Program-made: the position numbers and the translations under genes
NCBI GenBank assembly: GCA_035943635.1
Contig: DASZBX010000035.1
Coordinates: 43,807 to 107,806, forward strand
Length of the DNA: 64,000 bases
Origin: DASZBX01 sp035943635
GTDB lineage: Bacteria; Actinomycetota; Actinomycetes; Streptomycetales; Catenulisporaceae
Direction of reading: 5' to 3'
Notes under the pieces: model-generated
The model's database searches: none
What the model was told of the DNA's origin: nothing
Seen by the model: the letters and a program-made list of their open reading frames with translations, nothing else
In this document: piece after piece, positions 59,947 to 64,000 of the stretch
Numbering within the stretch: position 1 is the first letter of the stretch
How the letters are laid out: every line of letters starts with the position of its first letter

Positions 59947-60495
59947 GTGAGTCCGTATCCTGACCACCTGCCGTCCTGGAACGACACCCCGACCCGGCGG
60001 GCGATCACCGCGTTCGTCGAGGCGGTCGCCGACGAGCACGGCCCCGCCTTCGTGCCGCCGGCCGAGCGGATCGCGGTCTTCGACAACGACGGCACGCTCT
60101 GGCTCTACGGGATCCCGCCCGAACGGGTCATCGGCAGCGCACTCGGCCTGGACTTCGACCAGGACGCGGTCGACGACGACGCGGCGGACGTCACCCGATT
60201 GGTCTACAAGTCCACCACCGAGTTCCTCGACGACGGCCCGCAGAAGCCCATTCGGATCTGGAGCCGGACCGGCCGCCGGCCGTTGCTGGCCTGCGGCAAC
60301 GCCAACGGCGACGTCCCGATGATGCGGTTCGCGCGGACCGGGGAACGCACCGGGCTGCGCCTGCTCGTCCTGCACGACGACGCCGACCGCGAATTCGCCT
60401 ACACCGCCGGCGCCGAGGATGCTCTCGACCGCGCGCGAAGCCACGACTGGACCGTCATCAGCATGAAGAACGACTGGGCGACCGTGACACAATGA
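59947..60495 (+). CDS. HAD-family phosphatase with the central region deleted
   Basis: 182 residues from GTG 59947 (GGAGGGAG upstream). RIAVFDNDGTLW near residue 45 is HAD motif I with the nucleophile Asp. The frame then passes directly to LYGIPPERVIGSALGLDF, normally the part after motif II, followed by RPLLACGNANGDVPMMRFA (motif IV) and LLVLHDDADREFAYTAGAED. Relatives are about 300 residues, so roughly 110-130 residues holding the cap and motif II are missing in frame. Probably inactive or altered. Confidence 0.75.
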   Translation: MSPYPDHLPSWNDTPTRRAITAFVEAVADEHGPAFVPPAERIAVFDNDGTLWLYGIPPERVIGSALGLDFDQDAVDDDAADVTRLVYKSTTEFLDDGPQKPIRIWSRTGRRPLLACGNANGDVPMMRFARTGERTGLRLLVLHDDADREFAYTAGAEDALDRARSHDWTVISMKNDWATVTQ

Positions 60496-60499
60496 CCGC

Positions 60500-60904
60500 G
60501 TGGATACGCCGTCTGAGCCGATCGTGTCGTCTGTGCCGTTTGTGCCGTTCGTGATGACCGAAGCCGAGGCTGCGACGCTGCTCGCCATCCTGGTGACCAC
60601 CGAGGACGGGCGCGTGCGGGCCGGGATGACCGGGGCGGAGCTGGAGGCGTTGTTGGCGCGGCTCGGGGATGAGGGCGACCGGTATGTGGTCGTGGAACGC
60701 GGACTGATCGAGAGCCGGGTGTTCATCCAGGCCCGGCGCGCAGACGACGCTGTCTACGCGGTCGGGCACCGTGCCGCCGGATCGGACCAGCACTTCGGGG
60801 TCCTGATCGCTGAGCCTGGCCAGGTCGCCGCGCTGATGGCGGCGTGGGCGCGGCGGGACACTTCGTGGCTTGCAGCCGGCTGGGTCGCTGTCGCCGGAGC
60901 CTAG
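60500..60904 (+). CDS. Uncharacterised small protein
   Basis: 134 residues. GTG 60500 lies four bases past the HAD stop and six bases after a CACAAT box, so it may be leaderless or coupled. TEAEAATLLAILVTTEDGRV and HFGVLIAEPGQVAALMAAWA suggest an alpha/beta cytoplasmic protein. No family is recognised. Confidence 0.5.
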   Translation: MDTPSEPIVSSVPFVPFVMTEAEAATLLAILVTTEDGRVRAGMTGAELEALLARLGDEGDRYVVVERGLIESRVFIQARRADDAVYAVGHRAAGSDQHFGVLIAEPGQVAALMAAWARRDTSWLAAGWVAVAGA

Positions 60905-61053
60905 ACCCGCATTCCGCGCGTAGCTCGATCGAGCGATATGCAAACCGGGACAATTAAGGCTCGTTTCAGAACAGCGGTCTTACTAAGACGAGCAAAATGC
61001 CTGATATTTGCCGAATCGTCCTTCACTCGTTCAGGTGACGTGCGGAATGCGGG
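60905..61053. other. A/T-rich intergenic stretch before the palindromic elements
   Basis: No gene. It contains a palindrome CTCGATCGAG (60924-60933), related to one at 63246-63255, and a weak inverted repeat GCTCGT (about 60959-60964) with ACGAGC (60988-60993). Its composition is lower in GC than the surrounding genes. Confidence 0.3.
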
Positions 61054-61224
61054 CCTAGACGAGTTGTTCCGGATTCTGGCGCGGCGAAACGGCTGATCGG
61101 CGGCGCCTGGCCGCACGCCCAGCCACCACCGATCAGCCGTTTCGCCGTGCACACTCACCCACCAGGTCGACACGCCAACCAGCAACTCACCTTAGGCGCC
61201 AGAATCCGGAACAACTCGTCTAGG
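61054..61224. repeat. Nested palindromic element with 29-bp perfect terminal inverted repeats
   Basis: The outer arms 61054-61082 and 61196-61224 are perfect complements (left arm begins CCTAGACGAGTTGTTCCGG). An inner 18-bp perfect inverted repeat (61083-61100 with 61129-61146, GGCGAAACGGCTGATCGG) directly abuts the left outer arm. A 49-bp spacer separates its right arm from the right outer arm. Both ends carry CTAG. No transposase is inside. It resembles a MITE or an IS end remnant. Confidence 0.85.
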
Positions 61225-61388
61225 AGTCCGCTGAAGATCTTGGAATGGCCTGGGCGGTCGCAGCCGGCTGTGTGGGCGATTCGGACAAGCCGCCCTAATC
61301 CTTCGTCGGCTTTGGGCGGTTTGGCCGGATCGTCCACGCGGCCGGATCCGGCCGCCCAGGCCGTTTCAAGATCTTCAGCGGACTCCTA
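61221..61388 (+). repeat. 168-bp palindromic element, copy 2
   Basis: The arms TAGGAGTCCGC (61221-61231) and GCGGACTCCTA (61378-61388) are perfect complements. The inner arms are the same as in the 44106-44185 copy: TGAAGATCTTGGAATGGCCT and AGGCCGTTTCAAGATCTTC. The middle is longer and also folds back, with AAGCCGCCC against GGGCGGTTT. Nearly all non-Watson-Crick positions are G.T or T.G. It overlaps the 29-bp repeat element by four bases, and its right arm contains the stop codon of the phosphofructokinase gene. Confidence 0.85.
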
Positions 61389-62702
61389 GAAGTGCTTGGG
61401 CTGGCCGGTGGTCTCGAGGACGGACATCCACAGGTCGCCGTGCGGGTCGACCTGGTTGCGGCTGGCCACGGCGAGCGCGATGGGCAGGTGCACGAACCGT
61501 CCGTGCCACCTGGCCACGACCATCGAGGTGAAGCCGGCCATCCCCGCGTGCACGGCGGCCTGGGCCAGGCGCGTGCAGTAGACCGCGTCGAACGCGTTCG
61601 CCGGGACGGAACGGATCGCGTAGCCCGGGTCCACATAGCGCAGGGACAGCGGCGCGTCGCCGAAGTGTTTGACGATCTGCTCGCGCAGCAGCGCGCCGAT
61701 GTCGCCGAGCCGGGCGTTGCCGGACTGGTCCGTCACGTCCGAGGCGGGCATCAGCTCCTGCCCCGCGCCCTCGGCCACGACCACGACCGCGTTCCCCTGC
61801 CGGTCGACGCGTTCGCGCAGGCAGTCCAGGAAGCCTTCGAGGCGGAACGGGACCTCGGGGATGAGGGTGAAGTCGACGTCGTGGTTGGCCAGGGTGGCGT
61901 AGGCCGCGATGAACCCGCTGTGCCGGCCCATCAGCTTGACCAGGCCGACGCCGCCGGACGTGGAACTGGCCTCCGTGTGCGCGGCCCGGATCGACTCGGC
62001 CGCGCGGGCGAACGCGGTCTGGAAGCCGAAGCTGTGGTCGATCCACGGGATGTCGTTGTCGATCGTCTTCGGGATGCCGACCACGGCGATCGGCAGGTCC
62101 CGCTTCAGGGCCTCGGCCGCGAGCTTCTGCGCGCCGCGCAGGCTGCCGTCGCCGCCGACCACGAACAGGATGTCCACGCCGTGGTCCACCAGCGTGTCGA
62201 TCATCGCGGCCGGGTCCTGGTTGCCGCGGGAGGTGCCCAGGATCGTGCCGCCGCGGGTGTGGATGTCGTGCACGGTGCGTTCGGTCAGGATCAGCGGTTC
62301 GACCTCGTCGGTCAGGCCCTGGTAGCCGTTGCGGAAGCCGAGCACGGAGCGTACTCCGTAGGCGTTGCGCAGTTGCAGGACCAGGCCGCGGATCACGTTG
62401 TTCAGGCCCGGGCACAGGCCGCCGCAGGTGACGATGCCCGCGGTCACACAGGACGGTGTGAAGAAGAGCTTCTCCCGCGGCCCGCCCGGGTTGAAGGCCG
62501 GCAGGTCGGCCGCGGTCACGTCGCGGCGCTTGGCCATCCCGAGCGTGTCGTCGAGCAGGACCCGGTCGGTCTCGGTGACGTAGTGCATTGATTCCTGCCG
62601 CCCGCCGAGCAGATCGTGCAACGGCGTGTCCACGTGTCGCTCGCCGAGGCGGGTGATGGCCAGGTCTTCGGACGTGATGCCGAGCAGGTCAGCCGTGTTC
62701 AT
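61386..62702 (-). CDS. pfkA: 6-phosphofructokinase (plant/TP0108-like group)
   Basis: 438 residues. FFTPSCVTAGIVTCGGLCPG binds nucleotide; LFVVGGDGSLRGAQKLA has Gly at the position that favours ATP over pyrophosphate; GIPKTIDNDIPWIDHSFGF is the active-site loop with the catalytic Asp. VKLMGRHSGFIAAYA binds fructose 6-phosphate. The PKTIDND form is typical of the long clade that includes plant ATP-PFKs and some PPi enzymes, so ATP is likely but not certain. A TACCCT box six bases before ATG 62702 suggests a leaderless start. The stop lies in the palindromic element. Confidence 0.9.
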   Translation of the reverse strand: MNTADLLGITSEDLAITRLGERHVDTPLHDLLGGRQESMHYVTETDRVLLDDTLGMAKRRDVTAADLPAFNPGGPREKLFFTPSCVTAGIVTCGGLCPGLNNVIRGLVLQLRNAYGVRSVLGFRNGYQGLTDEVEPLILTERTVHDIHTRGGTILGTSRGNQDPAAMIDTLVDHGVDILFVVGGDGSLRGAQKLAAEALKRDLPIAVVGIPKTIDNDIPWIDHSFGFQTAFARAAESIRAAHTEASSTSGGVGLVKLMGRHSGFIAAYATLANHDVDFTLIPEVPFRLEGFLDCLRERVDRQGNAVVVVAEGAGQELMPASDVTDQSGNARLGDIGALLREQIVKHFGDAPLSLRYVDPGYAIRSVPANAFDAVYCTRLAQAAVHAGMAGFTSMVVARWHGRFVHLPIALAVASRNQVDPHGDLWMSVLETTGQPKHF

Positions 62703-62760
62703 GCTGGAAGGGTACCGATCAAGCGTGTCCAGGCGGTGAACTTGTCCGCTGACTGAACTT

Positions 62761-63153
62761 CTATCCGGCACTACTGACTGAAGCGACTTGGACCGACTGG
62801 AAGCTCCAGAGGAGCGGCATGGTCGGGCCGTCGGTTGTTTTGACGAGGGGGGATGGGAAGATCCGGATCAGGGACATGGCGAGGATGTCGTCGGTGGTGG
62901 ATTCGATCAGGCTGCCTCTGTCGTCGGTTGTCCAGAGGGCTGGTCTGGTGGTGGGGGTGTAGTACGGGCCGTGGGGGTGGGCCAGGGACAGATAGTTGCC
63001 GAGGTTGGATTTGATGGTGAAGGTGGCGTCTTCCTGGTTGGCGACGGTCCACAGCTGGCCGTCGCCGCCGTCGCCGAGGACTACGAGGAGGTCGTCGAAG
63101 TCGGTGAGCAGTCCGGCTTGCGAGCGGATCCGGTAGGTGCCGTCGGCGACCAC
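62761..63153 (-). CDS. Small beta-trefoil-like protein
   Basis: 130 residues from GTG 63153 (AAAGGGG six bases upstream; the frame opens further up). VVADGTYRIRSQAG, QLWTVANQEDATFTIKS and GNYLSLAHPHG repeat the pattern of beta-trefoil proteins. The opening DGTYRIR recalls the mushroom cysteine-protease inhibitors clitocypin/macrocypin and I66-type inhibitors. No signal peptide. It could be a lectin or protease inhibitor. It lies between phosphofructokinase and an insertion sequence. Confidence 0.6.
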   Translation of the reverse strand: MVADGTYRIRSQAGLLTDFDDLLVVLGDGGDGQLWTVANQEDATFTIKSNLGNYLSLAHPHGPYYTPTTRPALWTTDDRGSLIESTTDDILAMSLIRIFPSPLVKTTDGPTMPLLWSFQSVQVASVSSAG

Positions 63154-63242
63154 TGTGTGCCCCTTTGGAGTTGGAATCGGGTGGAGTTGGCTATGTGGGT
63201 TCTGACACATCCGGACAGTAACGGGTCCGTCACGGTAAGGAA

Positions 63243-63260
63243 ATCGCTCGATCGAGTGAT
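63243..63260. promoter_or_regulatory. Palindrome upstream of the beta-trefoil gene
   Basis: ATCGCTCGATCGAGTGAT is an 18-bp near-perfect palindrome (two mismatched positions) about 90 bp upstream of the beta-trefoil start. The core CTCGATCGAG recurs at 60924-60933. It may be an operator; no regulator is identified. Confidence 0.35.
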
Positions 63261-63365
63261 GCTAATGCCGTGGCCGGGAACGTTTGCCCCTTCCCGGTTC
63301 TAGGCGCCCGGCTGGCAAGGATCCGCCGGTCCGGAACCTGTCAAGCCAAGTGGGACAAGTAGTTG

Positions 63366-64000
63366 TTATTGACTCTGTGGGATCGGGGCGGGTTCGTTGA
63401 TCCAGGCTTGGGTGGGGATCTCAGGCGGGGTGGGTGGGCGGTTGAAGCGTTCGGGGTGGGCGCGGTAGGCGGCGGCGAGGGTCTGGGCGCGCTGGGCGCG
63501 GACGAGTTCGGCGGTGCCGTAGTGGACGGAGGCGGGGGTGTGGTAGCCGATTCCGGAGTGGCGGTGTTCGTGGTTGTAGGCGGCGAAGAAGGCGTCGCAC
63601 CAGGTCCGGGCGTCTTGGAGGGAGCCGAACCGTTCCGGGAAGTCGTACACGTATTTGAGTGTTTTGAATTGCGCCTCGGAGTAGGGGTTGTCGTTGGACA
63701 CCCGCGGGCGCGAGTGCGAGCGCTCGATGCCCAGGCCGGTCAGCAGGTCGGCGACGGTGCCCGAGGTCATCGAGGTGCCGCGGTCGGCGTGCACGGACCG
63801 GGGCGGCCCGTGCCGGTCGACGGCGTCGGCGATCAGGGCCTGGGCCAGTTCGCTCGACTCGGTGGCCGCGACCAGGTGGCCCACGACGTACCGGGAGTAG
63901 ATGTCGATCAGGACGTAGGCCTGGTACCACACGCCCTTGACCGGTCCGCGCAGCTTGGTGATGTCCCAGGACCAGACCTGGCCGGGGCCGTCGGCCAGCA
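63366..64000 (-). mobile_element. IS3-family transposase (OrfB, rve domain), 5' part outside the window
   Basis: The frame enters from the right edge and stops at 63366. It encodes the DDE integrase core: QVWSWDITKLRG (first Asp), SVHADRGTSMTSG (second Asp) and NPYSEAQFKTLKY (Glu), followed by HEHRHSGIGYHTPASVHYG, the usual IS3 C terminus. At least 210 residues are visible without interruption, so this part looks intact. The element's end probably lies between 63300 and 63365, where a TGTCAAGCC-type sequence is seen, but the terminal repeat cannot be confirmed without the other end. Confidence 0.88.

Noticed and set aside
57289..60726. 1145-residue - strand frame covering the sulfatase and HAD genes
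   Set aside because: It is out of frame with the clear sulfatase motifs and runs antisense through two + strand genes.
61155..61337. Short - strand frame across the junction of the two palindromic elements
   Set aside because: It reads through inverted repeats, has no ribosome site and no codon bias.
1..64000. CRISPR arrays, tRNA or rRNA genes
   Set aside because: No regularly spaced direct repeats and no cloverleaf or rRNA signature sequences were noticed on either strand.

Overview
The window is high-GC bacterial DNA with strong G/C in third codon positions, frequent GTG starts, short ATGA/GTGA gene overlaps, WXG100-type and SGNH-lipoprotein genes, and an aerobic-style kynurenine route. 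This points to a mycelial actinomycete (Actinomycetota). I cannot place it below class level. No rRNA, tRNA or CRISPR array was seen.

Layout. 1-6.8 kb: a secreted S53 peptidase (cut by the left edge), a glycerate kinase, then a small type VII secretion-like locus (SseB-like protein, WXG100-like partner, large WXG protein, membrane protein). 6.8-11.1 kb: an FAD monooxygenase and a divergent pair of citrate synthases, one carrying an N-terminal helix-turn-helix. 11.1-14.7 kb: a divergent tryptophan catabolic locus (kynA-kynU against an Lrp regulator and kynB). 14.7-18.8 kb: a short P-loop protein, a MerR regulator with its own 19-bp-spacer promoter, a deleted SpoIIE-type phosphatase gene, a YCII protein and a secreted phospholipase D-like protein. 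18.9-22.7 kb: a four-gene type III polyketide/UbiA cluster like the agq (alkyl-dihydrogeranyl-methoxyhydroquinone) cluster of Actinoplanes. 24.1-36.3 kb: an unbroken operon for the corrin part of cobalamin synthesis, headed by a cobalamin riboswitch. 36.4-40.2 kb: an ABC exporter with a two-component system. 40.4-44.1 kb: cobN. 44.1-54.8 kb: regulators, a lipoprotein hydrolase, a TetR/acyl-CoA dehydrogenase/SDR group and several damaged genes. 54.9-63.2 kb: monooxygenase, secreted lectin-like protein, Nudix hydrolase, arylsulfatase, truncated HAD, phosphofructokinase and a beta-trefoil protein. From 63.4 kb: an IS3-family transposase cut by the right edge.

How the genes work together. The riboswitch operon (chlID-cobO-cobB-cobI-cobM-cbiD-cobL-cbiG/cobJ-fdx-cobH-cbiX) plus the separate cobN supplies most corrin-ring steps, a cobaltochelatase set and the adenosyltransferase. 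kynA, kynB and kynU together take tryptophan to anthranilate and alanine. The UbiA/type III PKS/methyltransferase/flavoprotein genes should make a prenylated phenolic lipid.

Two things stand out. First, at least four genes (SpoIIE phosphatase, acyl-CoA dehydrogenase, ECF sigma factor, HAD hydrolase) have lost their middles in clean internal deletions, and others look similarly damaged. Second, intergenic regions hold long nested palindromes. One family occurs twice, with the same G.T wobble positions in both copies but different, perfectly self-complementary outer arms. I found no convincing complete novel defence or effector system. The palindromic elements and the small WXG locus are the best candidates for undescribed biology.
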